The notes below the pieces were generated by a model. That model did no database searches. It was not told the DNA's origin and saw nothing but the letters and a program-made list of their open reading frames with translations. Shown here in pieces: positions 10,409 to 21,095 of a stretch of 64,000 bases of DNA. Position numbers and translations under genes: made by a program. Each line of letters begins with the position of its first letter. The stretch's first letter is position 1. This DNA is from Chloropicon primus (lineage: Eukaryota > Chlorophyta > Chloropicophyceae > Chloropicales > Chloropicaceae): contig CP060772.1 in the NCBI GenBank assembly GCA_023205875.1, positions 365,916 to 429,915 on the forward strand, given 5' to 3'.

Positions 10409-11174
10409 GCTTCCCAAGGACTTCGTTTTGGACTCCTCCTCGAGTTTCTTCGCCGTCAGGGATCCAAACCGAGCAAGCGACCGCTCTACGGAACGCTCGC
10501 GAGATGATCTTTCCAACGATGCTTTTCTCGAACGCCACACCTTCCGATAAAGTGTTCTCCTTCGTAAGAGAGAAGCTTGTTCGATGATGACCACGTCCTC
10601 GCTCTTCCTTATCCAAGTCTCTACTGCCTCGCTCAGGAATCCAAACGGAGCAAGCGAGGGCTCTACGGAACGCTCGCGAGATAAGCTTTCCGATGAGCCT
10701 ACCCTCGCCCCCTTCACCTTCCGCTAACCCTCTCTCCTCCCTTGCTCAACGTCGCCGACTGCCAACGGCAGCGAAGAAGGAAACTATAAAGTGACAAGCA
10801 CGTGGTGAGGAGGCTTTTTTAGCCACAAGCTTGAGGTGCAGCAATTGCGGGACTTTTGATGGCGACGGAGGGTAGATGGGACGAAAGGGGAGTGACTGAG
10901 GGAGCGAATCGTCTCGCTAGCTTTCCAATGACCTCTTGATGGAAAGATTTGGTTCCATTTTGAGGAATTGAGCTCAAGAATGGTTTGAGAATCCAAGTTT
11001 TGAACCTCGACTGTCGTGACTTTGGCGTACGCTGGTGGACGGGATAAAGCGAGGGAAGGCGAGGAGAGCATGAAGGGCGAAGGCTTAACTCGAGATCTTT
11101 TGATTGATGTGTCGCATGAAGGCATGGGTTCCATTTGGAGTACCTAACTCTGGAGACGAAGGCATTTCGTGGTG
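10409..11174. promoter_or_regulatory. Divergent promoter space with several palindromic elements
   Basis: Between the NUMOD3 gene and the hydrolase gene. Two closely similar blocks (about 10466-10523 and 10640-10697) share GCTCTACGGAACGCTCGCGAGAT followed by CTTTCC(A/G)A(C/T)GA. Weaker copies occur at 10898-10935 and 11088-11115. Open frames here are extensions of repeat DNA, not genes. Confidence 0.55.
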
Positions 11175-12152
11175 ATGAAGCTGGAAGGAGGAAGGAGGAA
11201 GGTGAGGGGTGCCAAGGGGCCTCCGTCGCTTCAGGGGAGGGGAAGGCGCCGTGAAGCGGTTCGTGTGAGATCGTCCTCGTCATTCGAGTCAGGGGAAGGA
11301 GTTTCGGGAAGACACACGCTTCCCAGCGGCCTGGAGCTCGAGACAAAGTACGCCAAGGGCGTCGCAGGAGACTTGCCTCCCTCGAGAGGGAAGGCGAGTT
11401 TGATCCATCTTCATGGGAGCTACCACGCGTGCTGGTGCTGGGACAACTTCTTTGCGTACTTCGCGTCAAGGGGCTACGATTGCTACGCTTGCAGCTTCCT
11501 TGGACAAGGCAGTAGCTCGATACCCGACGGCGAGGTTGCGGGCACGGTGGCGAGTCACGCTCTGGACGTACGGCACTGGATTTCGACCATAGAGGGTCCG
11601 AAGGTCCTTGTGGCGCACAGCTTTGGTGGTCTGATCGCACAGAAGCTCGTGGCGACATCTCCACTGGAAGACATCGCCGCGGTTGCCCTGCTGTGCTCCG
11701 TACCTCCTAGCGGGAACGGAGCGATGAGCTTGAGATTTCTCAGAAGGCAACCCGTCTCGGCCCTGCAGCTGGCTTACGCGTTCGTCACCAGGAATTTCGA
11801 GACGAACGCAGACGTTTGCAGGCAGATCTTCTTCTCGGAGAGCTTGCCGCGGTCCGAATTGCTGCTGTATCAAAGCCGGATGAGGGAATCGTGCAACCTG
11901 CCCCTCCTCGATGTCCGTGCCGTTTCGGAGGAGCTCCCCGTGGTCCAAAAGTCCTCCAGGGAGTTCGAAGCTTTCGTTTGCGGCACTGCGGCAGACAAAG
12001 TGGTGGACCTGGACGGGGTGCGGGAAACCGCAGAAACGTTTGGGGTGGAGCCCGTCGTGTTCAAGTCCATAGCGCACGACGTGATGCTCGACGCGGGCTG
12101 GGAGGAAGTCGCCGAATCCATCTTGGCGTTCCTGGAAGGCATTCCCACGTAA
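11175..12152 (+). CDS. Alpha/beta-hydrolase fold protein
   Basis: Serine hydrolase of 325 residues with a complete apparent catalytic triad: nucleophile S149 in AHSFGG, acid D274 in CGTAADKVV, and H301 in IAHDVML. The oxyanion-hole HG occurs in IHLHGSYHACWCW. The organisation resembles plant and cyanobacterial lysophospholipase/thioesterase-like hydrolases, but substrate cannot be assigned. The N-terminal 50 residues are Arg/Ser-rich with few acidic residues and could be a plastid transit peptide. The first ATG is 11175; two preceding GTG codons are ignored. A copy of the palindromic element lies about 70 bp upstream. Confidence 0.82.
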   Translation: MKLEGGRRKVRGAKGPPSLQGRGRRREAVRVRSSSSFESGEGVSGRHTLPSGLELETKYAKGVAGDLPPSRGKASLIHLHGSYHACWCWDNFFAYFASRGYDCYACSFLGQGSSSIPDGEVAGTVASHALDVRHWISTIEGPKVLVAHSFGGLIAQKLVATSPLEDIAAVALLCSVPPSGNGAMSLRFLRRQPVSALQLAYAFVTRNFETNADVCRQIFFSESLPRSELLLYQSRMRESCNLPLLDVRAVSEELPVVQKSSREFEAFVCGTAADKVVDLDGVRETAETFGVEPVVFKSIAHDVMLDAGWEEVAESILAFLEGIPT

Positions 12153-12741
12153 TTCTCCTTTGTTGAGCTTCAAGTGTCGCGCCTACGAGTCCACCCCGGC
12201 ACCATTGTCCCCGCCAAACCCATCCAACCCGATCGTGGCCCTCCCTCCCTCCCTCCACCCTCATTCACCCTCATCGACCCTCCGCCAGAGCAGCTCTCCC
12301 CGTCCAAATCCCAACCAAACCCAGCAAGCCGCACACCATTGGAAAGCCCGCGAGTCCCTCTTCAAGCTGATGCGCTTCTCTTCGCCATCGGAACCCTCTC
12401 CCGTCGCGTGCTCCCTTCCAAACACCGCCCTCTCCTCCTCCTCCTCCAATCAAAGAATTCCTTGAAAAAAAAAATTATATTAAAAACCATTTGACCAGAA
12501 TCTCCTGGAGGTTTATCGAAAAAGTCATTGGACACGAAAACGGGAGGAAACCAAGTAAGTTCGGGACAATGTAGGGCTCCAGGAGTCTGTCAGTGACGAA
12601 AGATACCATCTTCGATGAAACCTTCATGCGATGCTCTTTCCAAAGATACCTCACTTGAAGGAAATGCTTCACTATTGAAGTTTTGACACCCATTGAACTG
12701 ACCATGGAGCATTCACTTCCATTGTTCTTCCTCTGTGCAGG
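12153..12741. promoter_or_regulatory. Intergenic region before the WH2 gene, possible 5' UTR intron
   Basis: Contains a C-rich stretch, then an element copy CTTTCCAAAGATACC at 12636-12650, about 90 bp before the ATG. The sequence just before the ATG (polypyrimidine tract and TGTGCAG) looks like a 3' splice site, and AAGTAAGT near 12552 could be a donor. An intron in the 5' UTR is therefore possible. Confidence 0.45.
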
Positions 12742-14977
12742 ATGGATGCCTCGTTACTTCAAGCGATACAGAAGGGCAGGGGCCTGAAGAAGAGTCCAAG
12801 GAGACCCTCCACAGCAAGGAGAGTCTCTACCATGGGCGCAGCTCCTCCACCTCCTGCAAAGGTAAGGAGGATTCACTCCCCTCCCTGCACATTCCTGTCC
12901 CCATTTCCATTCATTCATTCATTCCTTCAAGCCAAAACGTTTGTGTTTGCTTAGGCTGACACCATGTCCTTCGATTGCTTTTGTTTTGATTGCTTTCTTG
13001 ATTCATAAATTGTTTCTGCAGGACTCTCCTGGACCAGCAAAGGCTGCACCACCACCACCACCAGCAAAGGCCAACTCTGGGCCACCCAAAGCACCACCAC
13101 CACCACCGCCACCACCACCAAAAGGTGGAGCGAAAGCTCCTGCCAAGCCAAAAGCTGCTCCACCGCCACCAAAACCCAAGGCCAAGCCAGCTGCACCACC
13201 ACCACCGAAGCCCAAGCCAAAGCCTGCTGCACCGGCACCACCGCCACCAGCACCGAAGCCAAAGCCTGCTGCACCGGCACCACCGCCACCAGCACCGAAG
13301 CCCAAGCCAGCTGCACCGGCACCACCGCCACCAGCACCGAAGCCAAAGCCTGCAGCACCACCACCACCAGCACCGAAGCCTGCAGCACCGAAGCCAGCTG
13401 CACCACCACCACCAGCACCGAAGCCTGCAGCACCGAAGCCAGCTGCACCACCGGCACCAGCACCGACACCTGCAGCCCCAAAGCCTGCAGCACCACCGGC
13501 ACCAGCACCGACACCTGCAGCCCCAAAGCCTGCAGCCCCACCAGCACCAGCACCAGCACCGGCACCTGCTGCATCACCTGCGGCACCGGGACCGGCAGCG
13601 GCAGCGAACGGAGACAAGAAGAGGGTGTCGTTTGCAATCACAGAGTCCACGAAGGATCTCTCGGTGGAGTCCAAGAATGAGATCAACGAGATGGTCTCGG
13701 AGCTCCGCAGGCTTTCTCCGGTGCACAAGTCATCCAGCAGGAGCCCCATCGCTGGACTTGGGCTGGACATGAACTCCAAGTACGTTCCGAAGAAGGACGC
13801 ACCCAAGGCGGTTCAAAAGGCTTCGCCCAAGGTGCGCCACAGAAGGAAGAGCGCGTTGAAAAAGTTGAGCACGGTGGGACAGACGACCGATGCCGGGGCA
13901 GAAAAGGCCTCGGAGCAGCAAAGCAGCGTGAGGTGGGCTGATGACGCCCCGGCCGAGGACGAGCCGCAGCATCACAACGAGGCTCCTCCGATGCAGAGAG
14001 GAGGTGGGGGGGGCGAGCAGGTTCAGCAGAGAGCCGGGACTCTTGGACAAAGGAAGGCCGAGGGAAGGTCAGCAAGGCCTGCACATCCATCTGGCTCCTC
14101 ATTGCACGACGACGACGCCCCGAGTGAACTTGAGTTCGACTTCGACGGGAACGAGCGATTGATGGGATCGAGTCAAGGGGAGAAGGAGGCGTACAAGAGG
14201 CACATCCCTCTGGATCCTCTCAAGGAGCTCGAGCCGCTTCACAGGATCATCCCCCTGGAAGAGATCTTGCAGCAGAACGAGATGGAGGAGCAGATGATGG
14301 TGAGCACGACCGAGTTCAACGCGACGGTGAAGCTGTTCAGGGACAGGGAGAAGAAGTACCAGGAGGCCATCCAGATTTTAGAGGAGAGGAACAGAACTTT
14401 GCAGAAGATCGTCGTGGAGAGGGACAACGTCGTGGCCTATTTGCAGGCAAAGGTTCAGAGCCCGACGAAAAGGCAGCATCCAGGAGAGAGGGGGAGTTAC
14501 AGGGAGCTTGACTTGGACGGCATGGATGCTGACGAATATCCGGTCCTTGGAATGAGGAGCCCGTCCCAGATGCCCAATATCGCTGGGCTGAGCTCCTACA
14601 TTGAGAAGCCGAGCCCGAGTTACTCGTCTTACTCGAGGAAGTCCCACGCGCCACCAACAAGTTACGGCGGCAGCAGTTACAACAGCATCAGCAGTTATAA
14701 CATCGGCGGCGGCGAGACCGCAGAGAACACTTTCTCGAGCACCCCTTCCCTGGTTGACACGGTGTACTCGTCGCCCTTCCAGCAGAGTGGCCGAGTTGGA
14801 CTGGGCCTGTCGGACACGAGGGGGAACGACTCCAGTGCCGCGGAGGGCGTCTTCAGCAGCCGTTACGCGAGCGAATTCAAAAAATCAGCGCAGAGCACGC
14901 CATCGCCAGGCCCGAAAAAGTTTGAGAGGCGGTTGACAAAGTTCGACAAGTCTTCGATCTTCAGCAAGTACACTTGA
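12742..14977 (+). CDS. WH2-like, proline-rich putative actin regulator (2 exons)
   Basis: Two exons, 12742-12861 and 13022-14977, joined in phase 0 across a GT-AG intron; about 691 residues. The N-terminus MDASLLQAIQKGRGLKK resembles the actin-binding WH2 motif (LLxxIxxGxxLKK). A proline-rich region of about 150 residues follows, with tandem APKPKPAAPAPPPP-type units, a typical profilin/SH3-binding organisation of WASP/WAVE/WIP-like proteins. The middle part is charged and Ser-rich. Residues roughly 480-560 form a predicted coiled coil (EEILQQNEMEEQMM.., FRDREKKYQEAIQILEERNRTLQKI). The C-terminal 130 residues are Ser/Tyr/Gly-rich. There is no VCA acidic end, so it is not a canonical WASP. Role in actin organisation is inferred only from WH2 plus polyproline. 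Confidence 0.65.
13170..13565 (+). repeat. In-frame proline-repeat minisatellite
   Basis: Imperfect tandem units of 36-48 bp coding for APPPPAPKPKPAAP-like peptides inside the WH2 gene. Units such as GCACCGAAGCCAAAGCCTGC recur many times. Unit lengths are multiples of three, so copy-number change would keep the frame. Confidence 0.85.
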
Positions 14978-15071
14978 AGCTTGAGATGGAAATAAAAGAG
15001 AAGGAAGGTAAATCGTTTTATAGGCTTCTTCTTTGTATTAAACACACAGCAACACCTGTTCTCCGCTTCCC

Positions 15072-18000
15072 TTACATCTTTCTGGTTAGCATAAGAGACT
15101 CTTGCCTCATGGAAGCAAAGTGGTGCTGAATGGCCTGTTCCAGCCCAGCCTTCGCCTCGAGAAGGCCGTGATCATGCTGCGTTTCGAGCTTGGAGGCCAG
15201 AGCATCGAGCATGTTGTATGGAATGCACATGGCACCCGATTTCTGCCTCTCCCTTGGGTCGGTCAGGAGGATCTTCCAGGTCTGGAGCATCTCAATGGCG
15301 ATGCCGCTAGCATCGGAAATCAGCTCGTGCTTGAGGAGGATGTGGAGCAAATCCGCGTAACCTTGGAAGGACTTGCGTTCTATCAAGTCGTTCTTGAAAG
15401 AATCCAAAAGCCACTGCGGCACGCAAATGTTCCTCCTTTCCGTGAGCAGCGTGTCTGTCACAATCAGGCGGAGCCTATAATTGCACGTCCTGTCATCAAA
15501 ACGCTTCAGAAAGTCTTTGAGAAGACCCCAGGGCTGGGATTGATCCTGCGGCGCTCCGAGGAACTGGCTTGTGGCAGCCACGCTCCCGCTTCCTGACATC
15601 ACGGCATCGAGAGAGTCGATGCCCTGCCCAACGGGAGACACGCAGTGCCTCGCCAGCTCCCTGGAGACTATATCCAGGAGCATATCCTTCTCATTTTGAC
15701 GGTCCACGGGAAGGGCCTCGGCAAGGTCCGTGACCAGCTTGTACTTTCCCTTCTTCGCCAGGAGCTCAAACACCTCGATGGGGGACTTGTGGAAGAACAG
15801 CACCGAGGGGGAGTGGTCTTGCGACAGTTCGCTGCACAAGAGCCTTCCCCGGGAAGTTATCAGCTCGCACTTGATCATCTCCAAAGTCAAGATTTGGTTC
15901 TCTTCCGCTTCCTCCGCCTGCTTGGAGCTCTCCGAGTTTCGGGCATGCTGAACGAAGTCTGCGTTCTCGACCCACCTGAACTCCTCCTTGGAAAGGGAGA
16001 GGGAGTTGTGTGCAACGAGCAATGCTCTGTAGTGCGACTTCATGTCCCTGATCGTGAAATCGGTGCTCTCTCCTGATTCCAGGCGCCTGACGTACCTCAT
16101 CATCACACGAGCGGCATAACGGTGCTTGTGAAGCTTCGTGTAAAAGGAATACAGGGGCAGGTACGGATTGACTCCGTTGTCGATGCTCATGTGGTCGCAG
16201 TGCCAAAGCAATGCGTTCTCGACCTCCGAGAGGTAGAAGACGGGCATCTGCTCGCCGCTGGGTGAATTCCTATCCGTGCTTCTGTTGCCCACCAGAGGAA
16301 GCTGGCAAAGGCAAGACACCATGTCCGCCTCAAACAGAGTGATGACCAAGGTATGCAGAGCGGCAATGCTGGAAGAGTCGACTGGATTCGCTATGATGGT
16401 CACGTAGGCCGCATTCCACATTTTCAGATCCAAGAAAAGCTCGAAGAGGGTTGTCCACAACTTTCCTTGCTCCTGCTCTGCTCCCACCTCCCCCGACGAG
16501 TTTCTGACCTGGGCAATCGCCGCTAGGGTGAATTTCACTGCCCCCCTGAGGTTCCCGACTCGCCGGAACAAAAGCGTTATGGTCTTGTAGTAATCCAACC
16601 TTGAGAAGTCGGCAACAGATGCCCCGCTCGTGGTGCCCTGCAGCTCGTGTTTCAGCTGGTGGATCCCCTGCCTCAAGTCCATTGACCCGGCCTCAATCCC
16701 ATTGACTGCCGAGAAGAAGGATTCCTCCGCCGCCAAGGCCTCGCTGGCAGCACACTGCGCGCAATAGCCAAGGCCCCTGATGAACCGAAATTCTGGGGTG
16801 TGGGAGATCCCTCTCTCACAGGTGTCCAGAATGCTGTGAATGACGTCCGTCTGCCCCAGCGCGTAGAGGCACAGGGTCGTCTTTAGCATCATGGAGGACA
16901 GCAATGCGACGCTCTCTTGGCCAGCGGCGCCCGCGCTGCTATGGACACCAAAAGATTCGCAGAAAGAGAGAGCTTCCTGAAGGAGCGACTGCTTTGGGTT
17001 GCCAGAGCTCGTCCACTCCCACAGCTTTGATGATGCCATCGTCGAAGCAAGGCTTGGCTGCAAGCGGTAAGTCACCTGATCCTCTGCCGATGCCTTTCGC
17101 GCCTTGTTCCCCGGAAGGAGCCTGACCCTCTTCGTTCCAACGCTCATGCCACCCCTCCTCATGCTGTTTGCCCTTCTTGAGGAGATGAGATACACTACCT
17201 TCACGCTCTGCAGGCCCAAGCTACAGTACTGGCTCACTGGCCTGATCGCGACGGAGTACGCCCCGGATTGGCTTGAGAATCGATAAAGGTGCAAAGTGAT
17301 CAACAAGTTCATGAAGAGCTCTATCCTGGAGAGACTGAGGGTCTCCAGGAGAGACCCCAACGAGTTTCCTAGGATTCTGGAAGGCTCTTTTGCCATCCTT
17401 CCGGTGTCCATGTCTTGGGGCAATTCGCCGCCCTCGCCGCTTCTCATAGAAATCAAGTCCAAAAAAGAATGAACGACTTGCTCCAGGTCACCAATGTCCA
17501 GAATCGTGGACACAAGATCAAACAGGTGACACCTCCTCTCCTTAAGCCTCTGACCCAGACGCGCCCTTTCCACGTTATCCGCCTGGGTCAGTGTGGACTT
17601 CTCAAAGAGGTTTCCCTGGACGGCTGCCTTGGCAACGTGGTCAGCCACTTTGGTGGGGCTTTCACCCAAACACACCAAGTGGACAGAGAAATTCTTGTTC
17701 CAGGCCCCAACAAGGCGCTCAGTGCAGCTCATTGCTTGCCTGAGCTGCGCTAAACTGGGCGACTCGTGCTCGTTCCAGAATTGGAAAAGATCAACATCCT
17801 CTGCCTCCCTGAGAATGCCAATGCTGCCATTGCTTCTGATCGCCAGGATCAAGTCTTCTCCGTCGGACCCCGTTCTAAGAAGACCCAAGGACGTGGGAGA
17901 GTGTCTCTGCTTCCAGAACCTGACATAGAGCCTCAAGAAGTGCAGCCAATGCTCCACCTTTGGCTCTTTATGTCCTGACTGGTGAGCAAGGTCCCCGATG

Positions 18001-19598
18001 ACCCTTTGTATCAGCTCAAAGAGCTCCTGAACTGACTTGCTCAAGGACGCCGCAACGACTTTGCTGCCCAAGTCACCCGCCGCACCAATTTCGTCCATTG
18101 CGAGGGCAATGGCATCGAAATCCACGGAATTGTTTTCCAAAAGTCTTTCCTTCACGTAGGTTTCGATCCCGTGCGCCCCCTTGTGGCCTTCCCACGGCAG
18201 CATAGCCTTTGGATCGAAATCCGCCGAAGCTTCGAGGGGGATCCAGCCTAAAAGAGTGTTTGATCTTTGCTTGACATCCCTCAGAACTATGGACCCCTCT
18301 TGGGTGATCTGAACCGTCTTGATGGTGGCCTCCCCCGATTTACCGCACTGGAGAACCAAGCAGAGCAAGCTCATGCTGATGCCACAAACGGATCGGATGA
18401 CCGAGTATTCCGAGGAGAGATTCAGCACCCCAAACTTGTGCAAGGTCAGCTCGTGCTTGCTGTTGTCGTGGAGCATCTGCATGACCAAAAGCCCCAGGGT
18501 TCCTTTCCTTGGGTTCGAAAAGTGGATGCTCAGGAGAAGGAAACCTCCCGGCTCCGTTCTGGCTCCGTACTTTTCAAAACCAGACAAGGTTGACCTAATC
18601 AGGTCGATGCCATCGTCCTCCTGGATCGCCGGTGCCTGCATCTCGGCCTGCAAAGTGAAGGACTTCAAACTCGTGTGAATTTGCCACAGCCTAACCATGC
18701 CGCTGGCGTGGACCACCAAGACGCACAAGTCGCCAGAAGACGACGTCGTCGTCGACAAAATGTGGATACCTATAATTGACTTGTCCTGAGCTGACGTCAG
18801 TCCGCTGAAGATCCTTTTCATGAGGGGCTCCTTCACCTCACCCCAACCACTGCTGCCCATGATGTCAGCCCCCGCAGCCCCCTCTTGGTCCTTTGAAAAA
18901 TCTGTCGCAAGAGAGAGAACGCTCATGTTCCCGCTCTGCTTGCCGATGAGCAGGAGGCAGTCTCCAGAATCGGTCACGCAGCACATCATTGTCGTTGGGC
19001 TATCCTTGGCAACATGAGCCTCCGCGTTGTAGTGCTGAAGCTGCGAAGGCTGGTACTGCACCTCGACCTCCACCTGGGAGTCGCCACCGTGCCCGCCAGT
19101 GGCCACGCTCACAAAGAAGTGAAGGGCGTAAACCCAAGCGTCCTCGCAAAATACAAAGAGGACGATCTCCGTGGACGCGGACCAGGAGCTTGAGCCGTTC
19201 ACCTCCGCGCCGCAGACTTGAAGGACGTTCGAAGGGAACTCGAACACTTCCTTTGTGAATTTGTCCTTGGTGCTGACGCAGAACTCCAGCTGCTTCCCTT
19301 TGTTGATACCACCGCCGTTGGACGCATCATCCACCTTCCAGGAGGCCACCCCCTCCTTGTGCTTCCCCCCGAGGACCACGAACCCGTTCCTCTCCCTCGC
19401 TCGCGTTCCTCTCCCCTCCTTGCTCACAACCTTCTGTCCCCTCCTCCTTCCCCTTCCATTCCCAACCTCTCTCACCCCACCTGAAGAGGATCCCGCCCTT
19501 CCATCAGTCCCTGGGTCACTCTCTTGACCCTTCCACCTCTGCCACTCTCCACAATACACCAAACCTTCCTCCACCAGAAACGCCTTCCTCGTCGTCAT
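15072..19598 (-). CDS. NUP160: Nucleoporin Nup160 (Y-complex)
   Basis: Scaffold nucleoporin of the outer-ring Nup107-160 (Y) complex of the nuclear pore; about 1,508 residues in one uninterrupted exon, close to plant and animal Nup160. The N-terminal third is beta-strand-rich, as expected for the Nup120/160 propeller. The C-terminal two thirds are helical. Recognisable segments include FRFIRGLGYCAQCAASEALAAEE, DYYKTITLLFRRVGNLRGAVKF, LWTTLFELFLDLKMWNAAYV, and VNPYLPLYSFYTKLHKHRYAARVMM, equivalent to the alpha-solenoid PxYxxLYxFxIxxxNYRxAA pattern of the family. The start was placed at ATG 19598 (MTTRKAFLVEEG); the frame upstream begins with a non-ATG codon. It converges with the WH2 gene, stops 94 bp apart. 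Confidence 0.86.
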   Translation of the reverse strand: MTTRKAFLVEEGLVYCGEWQRWKGQESDPGTDGRAGSSSGGVREVGNGRGRRRGQKVVSKEGRGTRARERNGFVVLGGKHKEGVASWKVDDASNGGGINKGKQLEFCVSTKDKFTKEVFEFPSNVLQVCGAEVNGSSSWSASTEIVLFVFCEDAWVYALHFFVSVATGGHGGDSQVEVEVQYQPSQLQHYNAEAHVAKDSPTTMMCCVTDSGDCLLLIGKQSGNMSVLSLATDFSKDQEGAAGADIMGSSGWGEVKEPLMKRIFSGLTSAQDKSIIGIHILSTTTSSSGDLCVLVVHASGMVRLWQIHTSLKSFTLQAEMQAPAIQEDDGIDLIRSTLSGFEKYGARTEPGGFLLLSIHFSNPRKGTLGLLVMQMLHDNSKHELTLHKFGVLNLSSEYSVIRSVCGISMSLLCLVLQCGKSGEATIKTVQITQEGSIVLRDVKQRSNTLLGWIPLEASADFDPKAMLPWEGHKGAHGIETYVKERLLENNSVDFDAIALAMDEIGAAGDLGSKVVAASLSKSVQELFELIQRVIGDLAHQSGHKEPKVEHWLHFLRLYVRFWKQRHSPTSLGLLRTGSDGEDLILAIRSNGSIGILREAEDVDLFQFWNEHESPSLAQLRQAMSCTERLVGAWNKNFSVHLVCLGESPTKVADHVAKAAVQGNLFEKSTLTQADNVERARLGQRLKERRCHLFDLVSTILDIGDLEQVVHSFLDLISMRSGEGGELPQDMDTGRMAKEPSRILGNSLGSLLETLSLSRIELFMNLLITLHLYRFSSQSGAYSVAIRPVSQYCSLGLQSVKVVYLISSRRANSMRRGGMSVGTKRVRLLPGNKARKASAEDQVTYRLQPSLASTMASSKLWEWTSSGNPKQSLLQEALSFCESFGVHSSAGAAGQESVALLSSMMLKTTLCLYALGQTDVIHSILDTCERGISHTPEFRFIRGLGYCAQCAASEALAAEESFFSAVNGIEAGSMDLRQGIHQLKHELQGTTSGASVADFSRLDYYKTITLLFRRVGNLRGAVKFTLAAIAQVRNSSGEVGAEQEQGKLWTTLFELFLDLKMWNAAYVTIIANPVDSSSIAALHTLVITLFEADMVSCLCQLPLVGNRSTDRNSPSGEQMPVFYLSEVENALLWHCDHMSIDNGVNPYLPLYSFYTKLHKHRYAARVMMRYVRRLESGESTDFTIRDMKSHYRALLVAHNSLSLSKEEFRWVENADFVQHARNSESSKQAEEAEENQILTLEMIKCELITSRGRLLCSELSQDHSPSVLFFHKSPIEVFELLAKKGKYKLVTDLAEALPVDRQNEKDMLLDIVSRELARHCVSPVGQGIDSLDAVMSGSGSVAATSQFLGAPQDQSQPWGLLKDFLKRFDDRTCNYRLRLIVTDTLLTERRNICVPQWLLDSFKNDLIERKSFQGYADLLHILLKHELISDASGIAIEMLQTWKILLTDPRERQKSGAMCIPYNMLDALASKLETQHDHGLLEAKAGLEQAIQHHFASMRQESLMLTRKM

Positions 19599-20367
19599 GA
19601 CGCACCACCACCACCAGCAGCACAGAGGATGAGGTTGAGGATGACAGATGAGCGAACGAACGAACGAAGAGATCCAATCCACCAAGATCAATCAATCACG
19701 CAGATTCTGCTGCTGCTGCTGATGATGATGATGATGGTGATGACGCTGTTGCTCCTCTCCTTCTCCTCCAATCCCTTGGCTCTTGGTCTGAACGAACGAA
19801 TGAAAGCAAGCCAATGCTTCCTCGTCCTTGACGAAGGGGATCAACAAGATCGATCGATCGCGGTGACGCTCCTGCTTAAGACGAGGGACGTTACCACGCG
19901 TCAGGCGTTACCTCCTCGCTCCTGCTTCGTCGAAGTGGCTCGTGAACGAATAAACGTACGAATGAATGAATGCAAGCAAGCAAGCAATGCTTCCTCGTCC
20001 TCGACTCCAATGGAACGAGGATGGCGGCAGAAGAGAGACGAAGGGTCGAACAATCGATCGATCGTGTTGCAGATGTCACCTCTCCGTCGCTTCCTCGTCC
20101 AATGGGCAAAGCGCTTCGCGTCCCTTGCGTTCGGGTTCGTCTGTTCTTTCTTTTTGCGAATCGATCGATTTGGGATGGAGCAAGCTTCCTCGTCCTTGAC
20201 TCGATTCAAACGAGGATGCCGCCAAAAGAGAGACGACGCGATCGCGGAAACGATCACTCTCGACGGACTCTCCTCTCCTCTCCGACCACAACGCCTTAAG
20301 ACGCTCTCTCTCGCTCTCTTTCTCCTCCTGATCGATCGATCGATCGAAGTGCGCAAAGAGCCGTCAC
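19599..20367. other. Repeat-rich divergent space, left part
   Basis: Between Nup160 and the SixA-like gene. It holds TGCTGC/TGATGA triplet runs (19707-19740), repeated GAACGAACGAA and GATCGATCGATCG strings, and four imperfect copies of a CTTCCTCGTCC..ACGA segment. Long open frames run through it on both strands but show only repeat-derived peptides. Confidence 0.6.
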
Positions 20368-21091
20368 GTTCTGGTGAAGATTTTGTTTCCCATTCAATCC
20401 ATCCATCGATCGATCCATTGCATCCGAAGAGAGGTGGAGTAGGGCGACGGTGGACATAGAAGAGGTCGAGAGCGACGGTGGACGACGCAGGCAGACGCAT
20501 CTTCTGCTTCTCTTTCGAAAGAGCCGTCGCACGAGTGGAATGACGTTCTGGTGAAGATTTTGTTTCCCATTCAATCCATCCATCGATCGATCCATTGCAT
20601 CCGAAGAGAGATGGAGTAGGGCGACGGTGGACATAGAAGAGGTAGAGAGCGACGGTGGACGACGCAGGCAGACGCATGTTCTGCTTGTCTTTCGAAAGAG
20701 CCGTCGCACGAGTGGAATGACGTTCTGGTGAAGATTTTGTTTCCCATTCAATCCATCCATCGATCGATCCATTGCATCCGAAGAGAGGTGGAGTAGGGCG
20801 ACGGTGGACATAGAAGAGGTCGAGAGCGACGGTGGACGACGCAGGCAGACGCATCTTCTGCTTCTCTTTCGAAAGAGCCGTCGCACGAGTGGAATGACGT
20901 TCTGGTGAAGATTTTGTTTCCCATTCAATCCATCCATCGATCGATCCATTGCATCCGAAGAGAGATGGAGTAGGGCGACGGTGGACATAGAAGAGGTAGA
21001 GAGCGACGGTGGACGACGCAGGCAGACGCATGTTCTGCTTGTCTTTCGAAAGAGCCGTCGCACGAGTGGAATGACGTTCTGGTGAAGATTT
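20368..21091. repeat. 177-bp tandem repeat in a 354-bp A-B higher-order array
   Basis: Four full units plus a terminal fragment. The marker GAGCCGTCGC recurs at 20521, 20698, 20875 and 21052, exactly 177 bp apart. Units alternate between type A (GAGGTCGAG, CTTCTGCTTCTC) and type B (GAGGTAGAG, GTTCTGCTTGTC), so the true period is a 354-bp dimer present twice. The last fragment breaks off five bases before the ATG of the next gene. Because 177 is divisible by three, open frames cross the array on both strands. Confidence 0.9.
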
Positions 21092-21095
21092 GAGT

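Noticed and set aside
10409-10717. 103-codon extension of the NUMOD3 gene
   Set aside because: It is made of two copies of the intergenic palindromic block translated as SLSRERSVE-like repeats and starts with a non-ATG codon.
13003-13806. 267-codon minus-strand Gly/Ala frame
   Set aside because: Shadow of the proline-rich repeats of the WH2 gene.
19599-19691. N-terminal extension of Nup160
   Set aside because: The extra 31 codons begin with a non-ATG codon and encode a Trp/Cys/His-rich string from triplet-repeat DNA; ATG 19598 is preferred.
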